Shown one piece after another: positions 49,981 through 58,138 of a stretch of DNA of 64,000 nt. A program made the position numbers and the translations under genes. Source of the DNA: Paenalcaligenes sp050487225 (lineage in GTDB: Bacteria; Pseudomonadota; Gammaproteobacteria; Burkholderiales; Burkholderiaceae_B); the NCBI RefSeq assembly GCF_050487225.1, contig NZ_JBKQGY010000001.1, positions 1,612,001-1,676,000 of the forward strand, read 5' to 3'. The notes below the pieces were generated by a model. That model had not been told where the DNA came from, made no database searches, and saw nothing but the letters and a program-made list of their open reading frames with translations. How positions within the stretch are numbered: the stretch's first letter is position 1; each line of letters opens with the position of its first letter.

Positions 49981-52092
49981 TTGCATCCACTGCTGGAACT
50001 GTTCAGCGGGCACTGGCGGGCAGAACAAAAAGCCCTGCAAATAATCACAACCCGCGTCTTGCAATAGACTTAGCTGCACTTCGGCGCTTACCCCCTCAGC
50101 AATGACCTCCATGCCCAGCTTATGCGCCATCACTATCATGGCATCGCATAAGGCTTGGTCTTCTGAGCCAGGCTCAATATTGCGCACAAACGACTGATCT
50201 ATCTTGATGAAGTTAATGGGGTAACGCTTCAAATAGGTGAGTGACGAGAAACCCGTGCCAAAGTCATCCAGAGCAATAGCGATGCCGGCGTCTCGGAACA
50301 CGCGCAAAATCTTAGTAACATTGGCATTGGTATCCAACAGCAAACGTTCGGTAATCTCGATCACAATGGACGACATATCCAAACCGGCTGACTCTATGCG
50401 TTGCAGCCAATCCTTAGGGTTCACGCCATTGGCATAGAACTGTGCTGGCGACACGTTCACACTGATCTGAAAATCTTTGCCAAAAGACTGCCATGCCACA
50501 GCCTGCTCTACCGCTGCATTAAACACCCAGTTTCCTATCTCTACGATCAGGCCGGAGTCCTCTGCAAAAGGAATGAACTCTGATGGTGGCACCAAGCCCA
50601 ACTCTGGATGCAGCCAGCGTATCAAGGCTTCTGCCTTGCACACCTTGCCCGTTTGCACATCAATAATAGGTTGGTAGTACAACCTAAACTGGTTTTCAGC
50701 CAACGCAATATGCAGATCACGCGAAAACTGCACACGCGCTTGCACCGCTTCCCGCATCGCGGGCAAGAAGAAACAGTATTGATTACGCCCACATTCTTTA
50801 GCAGCGTACATCGCCATATCCGCATTCTTCAGTAACTCACCCGCATCATCGGCATCTGCTGGATACATGGTGACCCCCAAGCTGGCGGATATCATGGCCA
50901 CCTCTTCGCCCAGCTTGTACGGTTTTGCCAATGCACCTAGTATCTGCTGACAAATGCGCTCGACTACTGCCAAGTCTTGCACTCCAGCCACAATCACCGT
51001 GAACTCATCACCGCCTAAGCGCGCCACGGCATCGGTATCTCGCACGCAAGTTTGTAAGCGTCTGCCCACTTCTTTAAGCAGTTCATCACCTACGTTATGC
51101 CCCAAGGTGTCATTCACATCCTTGAACATATCCAAATCTAGGAAAATCAGCGCAAAAGGGCTGCCCTCCTTAATGGATTTTTGCATGGCCTCATGCAAAC
51201 GCCCCTGGAAACGCTGTCGGTTAGGGAGGTTGGTCAAATGATCATAGTTAGCCTGACGCCACACTAAGGCCTCGCGCTTCTTATGACTGGTGATATCGGA
51301 AAATACACCTATACGTCTATATACCGTACCGTCAGGGTTCCAACTCGTGCTGATGTGCAAACGCTCGGCATATTCTTCGCCATTTTTACGGCGGTTCCAA
51401 ATATCACCCTGCCATTGACCTGACTCAGCCAGCTCTGCCCACATTTTTTTGTAGAACTGAGGGCTTTGTTTGCCAGACGCCAAAATATTCAAGCGCTGCC
51501 CTAACACCTCATCAATGGAATAGCCGGTAATGGCACTAAATGCGGGGTTTGCATCCACCACAATGCCATCTTCATCGGTCACTACAATAGCTTCAGAGGT
51601 ACTCTCGTACACCAGCCCAGCCAACCTCGCAGAAGCCTCGTACTGCTTGCGTACGCTAATGTCATTCACCAGCACAACAGAGGCCTGACTGTCACCCCAC
51701 GGGATGACAACGGAATACACCTCTACATCGAGCAACTTACCTTTAGGGGTTTGCCACCTGCACTCGTAATGCACATCTTCTATTGAATGCGCGGTTTTTT
51801 CTGTTTTGCCCGCACACGCAGGTAAAACATAGGGTTGCAGCCGCAGTGAAGAAAAACGCAAAGTTTGCTTGAGAGCTCCCTCTGAGCTATCCAGCATTTG
51901 CTGCAGTACTGAGTTAGCAAACAGAAAGCTATCTCTTTGCACTACCGCCACTCCAAGCAGTGCTGTACTCAGCAATGTAGACATCATGTGTTCTAAGCCG
52001 CTCTGGGCCGACGACTGTTGTCGTAACACCTCCGCCAACGCTACTACCGTTGTGGTGGAGAACTCATCAGAGCAAGAATCAAGTTTTTTCAT
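49963..52092 (-). CDS. Cyclic-di-GMP regulator with PAS, GGDEF and EAL domains
   Basis: A roughly 709-residue signalling protein with two N-terminal sensory regions; the second (about residues 160-280, ASARLAGLVYESTSEAIVVT) is a clear PAS-PAC. A GGDEF domain follows with the motif intact (ARLGGDEFTV) and the inhibitory RxxD five residues before it (RDTD). The EAL domain also looks catalytic (EALIRWLHP, NVSPAQF, EITERLLL, DDFGTGFSSL, KIDQSFV). It may both make and degrade cyclic-di-GMP. No transmembrane segment is evident. ATG at 52092 (MKKLDSC) is chosen; a GTG at 52152 is also in frame. Confidence 0.93.
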   Translation of the reverse strand: MKKLDSCSDEFSTTTVVALAEVLRQQSSAQSGLEHMMSTLLSTALLGVAVVQRDSFLFANSVLQQMLDSSEGALKQTLRFSSLRLQPYVLPACAGKTEKTAHSIEDVHYECRWQTPKGKLLDVEVYSVVIPWGDSQASVVLVNDISVRKQYEASARLAGLVYESTSEAIVVTDEDGIVVDANPAFSAITGYSIDEVLGQRLNILASGKQSPQFYKKMWAELAESGQWQGDIWNRRKNGEEYAERLHISTSWNPDGTVYRRIGVFSDITSHKKREALVWRQANYDHLTNLPNRQRFQGRLHEAMQKSIKEGSPFALIFLDLDMFKDVNDTLGHNVGDELLKEVGRRLQTCVRDTDAVARLGGDEFTVIVAGVQDLAVVERICQQILGALAKPYKLGEEVAMISASLGVTMYPADADDAGELLKNADMAMYAAKECGRNQYCFFLPAMREAVQARVQFSRDLHIALAENQFRLYYQPIIDVQTGKVCKAEALIRWLHPELGLVPPSEFIPFAEDSGLIVEIGNWVFNAAVEQAVAWQSFGKDFQISVNVSPAQFYANGVNPKDWLQRIESAGLDMSSIVIEITERLLLDTNANVTKILRVFRDAGIAIALDDFGTGFSSLTYLKRYPINFIKIDQSFVRNIEPGSEDQALCDAMIVMAHKLGMEVIAEGVSAEVQLSLLQDAGCDYLQGFLFCPPVPAEQFQQWMQNWRYQ

Positions 52093-52365
52093 TCGTGATG
52101 CAAAAAATCGCGGAGTAGAAAGATGCGCATGAATCAGTGTTGCCAACCACACAACACTAAATAGCCTACAGAGCTCATCTAAAAGCGGAGTACAGAAGAT
52201 ACAGCAGCCTATAGCGAGTCAAAAGAACGAACTCCACCTGATAACGGCCTCTCTAGTGGTTTCTTAACTATTTTTGTCAGATTTGATTTCTCAACTCTAA
52301 AAAGTGTGTCAAAAAACTACAAACCAAATTCTCTAGAGGGGTTTTAGGCCCTTTTATCAAAAAGC

Positions 52366-52394
52366 TTGCACAAAACTCAAAACTCATGCATAAT
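52366..52394 (+). promoter_or_regulatory. Sigma70 promoter of the first tRNA cluster
   Basis: TTGCAC (52366-52371) and CATAAT (52389-52394) are separated by exactly 17 bp. The start would be near 52401, some 36 bases before tRNA-Ala. Confidence 0.7.
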
Positions 52395-52436
52395 TTCATT
52401 TCTTCGTTGATGCAGCAGTTAAATGCAAACATCTTA

Positions 52437-52512
<76 letters not shown>

Positions 52513-52540
52513 AAAAACGAAGAAGCTGTTTACGTCCTAC

Positions 52541-52616
52541 GTCCCCATCGTCTAGAGGCCTAGGACACTACCCTTTCACGGTAGGTACCGGGGTTCGAAT
52601 CCCCGTGGGGACGCCA
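52541..52616 (+). tRNA. tRNA-Glu (anticodon TTC), copy 1
   Basis: A 76-base tRNA with acceptor stem GTCCCCA/TGGGGAC, anticodon loop CTTTCAC (anticodon TTC), GGTTCGAATCC T-arm and encoded CCA. Its sequence is repeated exactly at 53810-53885. Confidence 0.98.
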
Positions 52617-52653
52617 AAGATTTTTTTGGCAAAGAAGTAAACACACTACTGCT

Positions 52654-52730
52654 GGAGCGGTAGTTCAGTTGGTTAGAATACCGGCCTGTCACGCCGGGGG
52701 TCGCGGGTTCGAGTCCCGTCCGCTCCGCCA
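52654..52730 (+). tRNA. tRNA-Asp (anticodon GTC), copy 1
   Basis: A 77-base tRNA with acceptor stem GGAGCGG/CCGCTCC, anticodon loop CTGTCAC (anticodon GTC) and encoded CCA. As a GUN-anticodon tRNA it is a target of the Tgt/QueA enzymes in this window. Its sequence is repeated at 53923-53999. Confidence 0.98.
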
Positions 52731-52735
52731 AGAAT

Positions 52736-52770
52736 TTAAAAAAGCCTTTGAGAAATCAAAGGCTTTTTTT
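52736..52770 (+). terminator. Terminator of the first tRNA cluster
   Basis: An 11-bp stem (52741-52751 with 52756-52766) with a stable GAAA tetraloop is followed by a run of T residues. The same hairpin occurs after the second tRNA pair. Confidence 0.92.
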
Positions 52771-52931
52771 GTTTCTACCGCTTGTAGAAATCATCACCAC
52801 AACATCCGTGACCCTCTCGGTTACTTGGTGCTTCTTTTCCACTCAAGCCAAAGCACCATACTTACTCATTGCCACAGCAGAGCAATCTCACGACTTAGCT
52901 AGCCGCAAACCAAAGCAACAAGCACTGCCCG

Positions 52932-53528
52932 CTACAGAATAACTTCGCGCCACTCCCCAGGCTGCAAACCATCCAATTGCCATTCACCGATACGCACACG
53001 CACTAAACGCAACGTTGGCAACCCCACCGCAGCCGTCATACGTCGCACTTGCCGGTTTTTACCTTCGCTAATCGTTAGGCTAATCCAACTTGTTGGAATA
53101 CTGGCCCTGTACCGTATGGGTGGATTACGCGGCCAAAGCTCAGGATCCTTCAACAACTCCGCCTCAGCGGGTTGAGTCATACCATCTTTAAGCAACACCC
53201 CCTGACGCAACTGCTGTAGCTGCTCTTCGTTGACCACGCCTTCCACTTGCGCCCAATAGGTTTTAGACATCTTATAACGCGGCTCGGCAATACGTGCCTG
53301 CAAACGCCCATCATTCGTTAGCAGCAATAAACCTTCACTGTCTCTATCAAGACGCCCCGCCGGGTATACCTCTTTCACGGGCACATAGTCAGCTAACGTT
53401 TCCCTACCTTGATTGTCACTGAATTGCGTCAACACACCATACGGCTTATTCAACACAATTAATCTGCTGCGTTTAGCTGCTGCTGTAGACACTGTTTTTT
53501 CGCGTCTATTGCCATACCCGTTTCGCAT
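52932..53528 (-). CDS. rluE: 23S rRNA pseudouridine synthase, RluE/RsuA family
   Basis: A roughly 198-residue RsuA-family synthase without an N-terminal S4 domain, as in RluE. LNKPYGVLTQFS and the catalytic aspartate motif YPAGRLDRDSEGLLLLTNDG are clear, followed by ISEGKNRQVRRMTAAVGLPT. By length and motif it most resembles RluE (23S U2457). ATG at 53528 is preferred over GTG at 53549. It lies alone on the minus strand between the two copies of the duplicated tRNA segment. Confidence 0.9.
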   Translation of the reverse strand: MRNGYGNRREKTVSTAAAKRSRLIVLNKPYGVLTQFSDNQGRETLADYVPVKEVYPAGRLDRDSEGLLLLTNDGRLQARIAEPRYKMSKTYWAQVEGVVNEEQLQQLRQGVLLKDGMTQPAEAELLKDPELWPRNPPIRYRASIPTSWISLTISEGKNRQVRRMTAAVGLPTLRLVRVRIGEWQLDGLQPGEWREVIL

Positions 53529-53752
53529 TACCCATTTCCTTCTGTACACACCATTTTCAACACCAACACAGTGATGAACCTCTGATTATCTCACCCCAGC
53601 ACGCATCGCAGCCAGAGCTACTGCCATACGTGATGCGTTTGAATCCTCATCCAACCTACACCAGCCGATCACCGCACCCACCGTCTTTACGACCACACAG
53701 CAGAGAATACGATAATTTCTAATAAAACCGTTCGCAATAGCTCATAAATTAG

Positions 53753-53782
53753 TTGACAGTAAGAAGATATAGTTGCTATACT
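53753..53782 (+). promoter_or_regulatory. Strong sigma70 promoter of the second tRNA pair
   Basis: A consensus TTGACA (53753-53758) and TATACT (53777-53782) are 18 bp apart, with a TG extended element just before the -10 box. The start would be near 53789. Confidence 0.85.
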
Positions 53783-53809
53783 CTTTTTCTTAGCTGTTTG
53801 AAGTCCTAA

Positions 53810-53885
53810 GTCCCCATCGTCTAGAGGCCTAGGACACTACCCTTTCACGGTAGGTACCGGGGTTCGAATCCCCGTGGGGACGCCA
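53810..53885 (+). tRNA. tRNA-Glu (anticodon TTC), copy 2
   Basis: Same sequence as the tRNA at 52541-52616, with the same anticodon loop CTTTCAC and encoded CCA. It is the first gene of a two-tRNA transcript. Confidence 0.98.
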
Positions 53886-53922
53886 AAGCTTATTTTGGCA
53901 ATGCTTTAAAAACACTACTGCT

Positions 53923-53999
53923 GGAGCGGTAGTTCAGTTGGTTAGAATACCGGCCTGTCACGCCGGGGGTCGCGGGTTCGAGTCCCGTCCGCTCCGCCA
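53923..53999 (+). tRNA. tRNA-Asp (anticodon GTC), copy 2
   Basis: Same sequence as the tRNA at 52654-52730, with encoded CCA. A terminator follows directly. Confidence 0.98.
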
Positions 54000-54006
54000 A
54001 GAATTT

Positions 54007-54037
54007 AAAAAGCCTTTGAGAAATCAAAGGCTTTTTT
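54007..54037 (+). terminator. Terminator of the second tRNA pair
   Basis: The same 11-bp stem with a GAAA loop as the first copy (54009-54019 with 54024-54034), followed by T residues. Confidence 0.92.
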
Positions 54038-54107
54038 CTTTTCCTGTGCACTATCTTGATCGCCTCTGGTGATCCTGCCTTCCCCCAAGCCAGCAACATC
54101 ATATTCT

Positions 54108-54719
54108 TTATCGCTGCATCAACGCCAACTGCACCGAAAGCCCCAAGAAAGCAGCACCGAATACGCGTCGCATCCATAATTGCACTCGCACATTGGTAAT
54201 GACATAGCGCCTCACGCTCACTGCACACGCACCATACAGCATAAAAACCAACTGCGACATCAGCATAAACACAGCACTTAGCCATAGCATTTGGTTCATA
54301 GGCATTGCCGCATCCACACGCACAAACTGCGGCAAGAAAGCAAAAAAGAAAATCGATAACTTGGGATTCAGCAGATTAATCAAAACAGCGGAAAGAATCA
54401 CACCTTTGTTTGACCGCTCCACTGGTGCACCTTCGAAACGCAATGCGCCCTGTGCTCGCAACATAGCTATGGCCATATAGATCAAATACCCCACTCCCAC
54501 ATACTTAAGCAGTTGAAATGCCATTGCACTAGTATGCAGCACCACAGCCAATCCGCTTATTGCCACCAACACATGCGGAACAATCCCTAAAGTACAACCT
54601 AGGGCTGCCACCATGCTGGCACGCAAACCGCCCGATAACCCCGCCGCAATCGTATAGATCACGCCAATCCCTGGCGACACAATAATCATTAACGAAGTCA
54701 GCACAAACTCCATACTCAT
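54108..54719 (-). CDS. LysE/RhtB family amino-acid exporter
   Basis: A 203-residue inner-membrane protein with about six hydrophobic segments. SPGIGVIYTIAAGLSGGLRA matches the conserved N-terminal half of the LysE/RhtB family, and LINLLNPKLSIFFFAFLPQF its central signature. It likely exports an amino acid or related small molecule. GGAGG lies seven bases before the ATG, but the whole sequence is buried in a hairpin (54726-54745) followed by a T-run, which suggests controlled expression. The AraC regulator gene lies directly upstream. Confidence 0.9.
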   Translation of the reverse strand: MSMEFVLTSLMIIVSPGIGVIYTIAAGLSGGLRASMVAALGCTLGIVPHVLVAISGLAVVLHTSAMAFQLLKYVGVGYLIYMAIAMLRAQGALRFEGAPVERSNKGVILSAVLINLLNPKLSIFFFAFLPQFVRVDAAMPMNQMLWLSAVFMLMSQLVFMLYGACAVSVRRYVITNVRVQLWMRRVFGAAFLGLSVQLALMQR

Positions 54720-54745
54720 AAAAAAGCCTCCATCACAATGAAGGC
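54720..54745 (-). promoter_or_regulatory. Terminator-like hairpin that hides the lysE-type gene's ribosome-binding site
   Basis: On the minus-strand RNA, GCCUUCAU and AUGGAGGC form an 8-bp stem (one U-G pair) around UGUG. Six U residues and the AUG follow at once. The 3' arm contains the GGAGG ribosome-binding site. It can act as an intrinsic terminator of the araC transcript and as a block to translation of the exporter gene. Confidence 0.7.
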
Positions 54746-54796
54746 CTAACTATCTCAGTATGTGTTCAGCGTATCTTGGACGAAATTGCAGCCGCG

Positions 54797-55606
54797 CTAC
54801 GAACAGTGCCGTGCATATAAACCCGGTGAAAACCCAAAGCTGCGTACAAAATGCCGTGTCATATGACTTTGATCTGAAAAGCCACTGGCATACGAGGCCT
54901 CGGCCAACGCCACACCCTTACCAATTAACTGCTTGGCCAAATGCACCCGTTTCTGCACCACATAAGCATGTGGCGTTAAGCCCGTCAGTCTAGAAAAAGC
55001 ACGCACTAATTGAAAACGACTTAAGCCTGCCTCACCCGCCAACTGCTCCAAAGACAGTTCAGCTAGAGGATTATCATCAATCATGCTTTGTGCTTTAGAA
55101 GCCGCACCACCCAATCGCGGCGAAGCGGGGATAGGCCTATCTACAAAGAACTCCAGCAACAAAAGCAAACGCTCTTCCAGAGCCAAAGGAGTTGGATGCA
55201 GAACCTGTTTGGTTAGGCCGCTATACAAGGCACTAAATATTTCCGCCGCATAGGGCCGGGTTAAGACTGGGTACGCGAACTCATGCCAGCTAAACCCGGT
55301 GTCTGCCGTTATCTCTGAAAATTGCGCAGCAATAATCGCCGGATCAAAGTACAGCATGTGCCACCTACGCACATCCCCTATAGGCATACCATCATGCACC
55401 TCAGCAGGATTCACAGAAATCAAATCACCCGCAGTCGCCTCAACTTGCCCCCTACCACTTGAGGAACGCTGCGCGCCCTGAATAAGCATTCCTATACCGT
55501 AATGCTCATGCACATGCTTAGCAAAATGCCGACCGCTCTCTGCCTCGACAATCTCAATACCCAAATCAGCGATGCGCTTTATGCTAAATGCATGTCTGGA
55601 CACCAT
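54797..55606 (-). CDS. AraC family transcriptional regulator
   Basis: A 269-residue regulator with an N-terminal cupin-like effector domain (HVHEHYGIGMLIQGAQR, GDLISVNPAEVHDG) and a C-terminal pair of helix-turn-helix motifs (LSLEQLAGEAGLSRFQLVRA, then AEASYASGFSDQSHMTRHF). This layout is common among regulators that sit beside LysE-type exporters. GGAGG precedes the ATG. It lies 18 bp after the LysR gene and 77 bp before the exporter gene, which it probably controls. The ligand is unknown. Confidence 0.93.
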   Translation of the reverse strand: MVSRHAFSIKRIADLGIEIVEAESGRHFAKHVHEHYGIGMLIQGAQRSSSGRGQVEATAGDLISVNPAEVHDGMPIGDVRRWHMLYFDPAIIAAQFSEITADTGFSWHEFAYPVLTRPYAAEIFSALYSGLTKQVLHPTPLALEERLLLLLEFFVDRPIPASPRLGGAASKAQSMIDDNPLAELSLEQLAGEAGLSRFQLVRAFSRLTGLTPHAYVVQKRVHLAKQLIGKGVALAEASYASGFSDQSHMTRHFVRSFGFSPGLYARHCS

Positions 55607-55624
55607 AACCTCCTGAGCTGGTAA

Positions 55625-56545
55625 TTACTCAGCCCGCACCCACGGCGCCTGTGCCAAGCTACTTGCCAAATAATCCATAAAAGCTTGCACCCGCATGGGT
55701 CGCTTGCGCCCTGGCGGCGTGACCAATGACAACGAGACAGACTCCGCCTCCCAGTCTTGCATCACATGGCGTAACGCACCGCTTTGTAGGTGCTTCCACA
55801 CCAAGAAATCTGGCAACAAGGCCAACCCCAACCCCTCTAACAGCGCAGGCTGCAATCCGTCCGAATTATTAGCACGCAGCGACACCGGCGGTAAATGCTG
55901 CACAAACTCACCTTTTACTGGATGCTTAAAACGCCAGCTCATGCCCGCTTTGGAGTAGGTATAGAGCAAGGCCTTGTGATGCGCTAACTCCATAGGGTGT
56001 TTGGGCTCGCCGTACTCTTTCAAATATGATGGCGCCCCCATTAACAAAATACGTACTTTGCAAATATTGCGCACCAACAAACTGGAATCCACGAGGTTAG
56101 AAATACGCACAGCCAGATCAAAGCCCTCAGCCACCAAATCTACATGCTCATCATTGAACTGTATATCTAGCTCTACCTCTGGGTTCGCCTTGAGAAAAGC
56201 TGGCAATAACGGCGCCAAACTTGTTAGACCAAAAGACATGGGCGCAGACACTCGTATCATGCCGCGCAGGCTTTGTGACTGTTCGGTGATTTCGGCCTCT
56301 ACAGCTTCGCCCTCTTCCAAAATACGCGTCGCACGCTCTAAGGCCACATGCCCACTTTCAGTAAGCGACATACTGCGCGATGTACGGTGAAACAGCATGG
56401 TTTTCATGCGCTGCTCTAAGCGAGTAATAGCTTTGGAGACCGTAGCAGGCGATAACGACAACTCTTCAGCTGCGCGCGCAAACGAACCGGTGGAAGCCAC
56501 GGTAGCAAAGATAGCCCACGCCTCAAGATCTGGTAGTTTTCTCAT
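55625..56545 (-). CDS. LysR family transcriptional regulator
   Basis: A 306-residue LysR-type regulator of the CrgA/PA2206-like group. The winged helix-turn-helix is ASTGSFARAAEELSLSPATV, SKAITRLEQRM. The effector domain begins near residue 90 (GMIRVSAPMSFG). It is divergent from the pirin-nitroreductase pair, the usual arrangement for a regulator of redox/electrophile-response genes in this order. It may also be co-transcribed with the AraC-LysE genes that follow. Confidence 0.93.
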   Translation of the reverse strand: MRKLPDLEAWAIFATVASTGSFARAAEELSLSPATVSKAITRLEQRMKTMLFHRTSRSMSLTESGHVALERATRILEEGEAVEAEITEQSQSLRGMIRVSAPMSFGLTSLAPLLPAFLKANPEVELDIQFNDEHVDLVAEGFDLAVRISNLVDSSLLVRNICKVRILLMGAPSYLKEYGEPKHPMELAHHKALLYTYSKAGMSWRFKHPVKGEFVQHLPPVSLRANNSDGLQPALLEGLGLALLPDFLVWKHLQSGALRHVMQDWEAESVSLSLVTPPGRKRPMRVQAFMDYLASSLAQAPWVRAE

Positions 56546-56698
56546 TTAGCTCACAGCAAAAAGTTCACGTATAGCGTCACTTATTGTAGAGATCACATCA
56601 AAAATGGAAAGGATGCTATTCCTGATTTTGGATTCTCAGCAGAGGTGGCGACTCGTACACTAGACACATGATAAAGATTGTTCTGACAAGGAGCAGCC

Positions 56699-57412
56699 AT
56701 GATTGAACATCGTCCTTTTACTAGCTTAGGTGGCGCACACCACGGCTGGCTAGACGCCAAACATCACTTTTCCTTTGCTGAATACCACAACCCTAAACGT
56801 ATGCACTGGGGCGCTCTACGTGTGTGGAACGATGATACCATCGAATCGGGCACCGGCTTTCCGCCGCACCCTCACGCTGACATGGAAATCATTACCTATG
56901 TGCGTGAAGGCGCTATCACACACCAAGATAGCCTAGGCAACCAAGGCCGCACCGAAGCAGGTGATGTACAAGTCATGAGCGCAGGCAACGGCATTGTGCA
57001 CTCTGAGTACAACTTGGAGCCAGACACCACGCGCATCTTCCAGATTTGGATTCTGCCCACCCAACGCGGGGTAGCCCCATCATGGGGTGCCAGACCATTT
57101 CCTAAAGATGATCGCGCTAACCGTTTTGTGGCGCTCGCCAGCGGCTTTGCCGAAGATGGTGATGCCCTACCCATACGCACCAATGCTCGCGTATTAGGCG
57201 CCACCCTCAAAGCTGGTGAAAGCATTGATTATGACTTTGCATCACCAGAACGGTATGGCTACTTAGTACCTGCCAGCGGTCAGGTGAAAGTGAATGACAA
57301 CCTAATTCTGAACGCCAGAGACGGGGCGGCTATTCACCAAGAATCTACCGTACGTATCACAGCCATAGAAGATGCTGAGTTGGTATTTGTAGATGCACCT
57401 GCTGTGAATTAA
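56699..57412 (+). CDS. Pirin family protein (YhhW-like)
   Basis: A 237-residue bicupin. The metal site in the first cupin is complete: GFPPHPHADMEIITYV supplies two histidines, then a His in ITHQDSLG and the GDVQVMSAGNGIVHSE block (His and Glu). YhhW and human pirin are iron proteins with quercetin 2,3-dioxygenase activity in vitro. AAGGAG precedes the ATG. It is divergent from a LysR gene and followed 52 bp later by a nitroreductase, so a role in dealing with phenolic or electrophilic compounds is likely. Confidence 0.93.
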   Translation: MIEHRPFTSLGGAHHGWLDAKHHFSFAEYHNPKRMHWGALRVWNDDTIESGTGFPPHPHADMEIITYVREGAITHQDSLGNQGRTEAGDVQVMSAGNGIVHSEYNLEPDTTRIFQIWILPTQRGVAPSWGARPFPKDDRANRFVALASGFAEDGDALPIRTNARVLGATLKAGESIDYDFASPERYGYLVPASGQVKVNDNLILNARDGAAIHQESTVRITAIEDAELVFVDAPAVN

Positions 57413-57464
57413 CCGTTATTATTACCCGCTATTTTTGACCCAACACTCAAACAGGAACACAACC

Positions 57465-58064
57465 ATGAGCAACACCTACCTTGCCGCACTAAAAAATCGT
57501 CGTACACAATACGCTTTGGGCAAAACACTGCCTATGTCCCAAGCTGAAGTGACTACCCTGATTCAAGACGCGATTCGTCTGTCGCCTTCTTCTTTCAACT
57601 CACAAAGCTCCCGCGCTGTGATTTTGTTTGGCAAAGAAAGCGAGAAATTCTGGGAAATCGTCAAAGCTGAATTGCGCCGTATTGTTCCCGCCGAATCTTT
57701 CGCTCCTACCGAAGCCAAAATCAATAGCTTCGCCGCTGGCGCTGGTACAGTGTTGTTCTATGAAGACCAAGACACCGTACGTGGCTTGCAAGAGAAGTTT
57801 GCAGCCTACGCAGACAACTTCCCTATCTGGTCTGAGCAAGCTAGTGGTATGGCTCAATTGGCCGTGTGGACCGCATTAGCCGAAGCCGATATTGGAGCCA
57901 GCTTGCAACACTACAACCCGCTGCCAGACGAAGCTGCTGCTAAAGAATGGAATTTGCCCGCATCATGGAAACTGCGCGCACAAATGCCATTCGGTTCTCA
58001 CGAACAAGAGATTGGCGACAAAACTTTCATGGATGATGCTGAACGCTTCTACGTATTTGCCTAA
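57465..58064 (+). CDS. Nitroreductase family protein (Frm2/YdgI-like)
   Basis: A 199-residue flavoprotein of the short nitroreductase subgroup that includes yeast Frm2/Hbn1. LKNRRTQYALGKTLP is the N-terminal FMN-contact region, RLSPSSFNSQSSRAVIL the conserved PSxxNxQxxR block and MAQLAVWTALAEADIGASLQ the family helix. Members reduce nitro compounds and quinones with NAD(P)H and are linked to lipid or oxidative stress. ATG at 57465 has AGGA upstream. It probably shares a transcript with the pirin gene. Confidence 0.9.
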   Translation: MSNTYLAALKNRRTQYALGKTLPMSQAEVTTLIQDAIRLSPSSFNSQSSRAVILFGKESEKFWEIVKAELRRIVPAESFAPTEAKINSFAAGAGTVLFYEDQDTVRGLQEKFAAYADNFPIWSEQASGMAQLAVWTALAEADIGASLQHYNPLPDEAAAKEWNLPASWKLRAQMPFGSHEQEIGDKTFMDDAERFYVFA

Positions 58065-58088
58065 TCGCCCTTGAGTGTTTGCCGCTCA

Positions 58089-58129
58089 AACGAAATACAG
58101 CCCTTCATGATGAAGGGCTGTATTTCGTT
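58089..58129. terminator. 41-bp near-perfect palindrome between convergent genes
   Basis: Two perfect 20-bp arms (58089-58108 and 58110-58129) flank a single G. In RNA it forms a very stable hairpin in either direction. No T-run follows, so it is an unusual terminator. It sits exactly between the nitroreductase stop and the convergent hydrolase stop. Confidence 0.7.
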
Positions 58130-58138
58130 GTACCACCG

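Larger units (their letters stand above)
52524..52770 (+). repeat. Direct repeat copy 1: tRNA-Glu/tRNA-Asp/terminator segment
   Basis: This roughly 245-bp segment recurs at 53792-54037. Both tRNAs are identical and the two tRNA-tRNA spacers are both 37 bp but differ in sequence. The post-tRNA tail differs by one base in length. Copies are offset by 1,269 bp. The upstream tRNA-Ala is not duplicated. Confidence 0.9.
53792..54037 (+). repeat. Direct repeat copy 2: tRNA-Glu/tRNA-Asp/terminator segment
   Basis: The second copy of the segment at 52524-52770, in the same orientation, beginning in the shared AGCTGTTT. It has its own promoter just upstream. Confidence 0.9.

Noticed and set aside
52748..52942. 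A 64-residue plus-strand frame after the first tRNA terminator.
   Set aside because: It begins inside the terminator stem, has no ribosome-binding site and runs into the rluE-type gene.
53890..54285. A 131-residue minus-strand open frame containing RTGLEPATPGVTGRYSNQLN.
   Set aside because: It reads antisense through tRNA-Asp and the terminator. This peptide is a well-known false gene product of antisense tRNA sequence.
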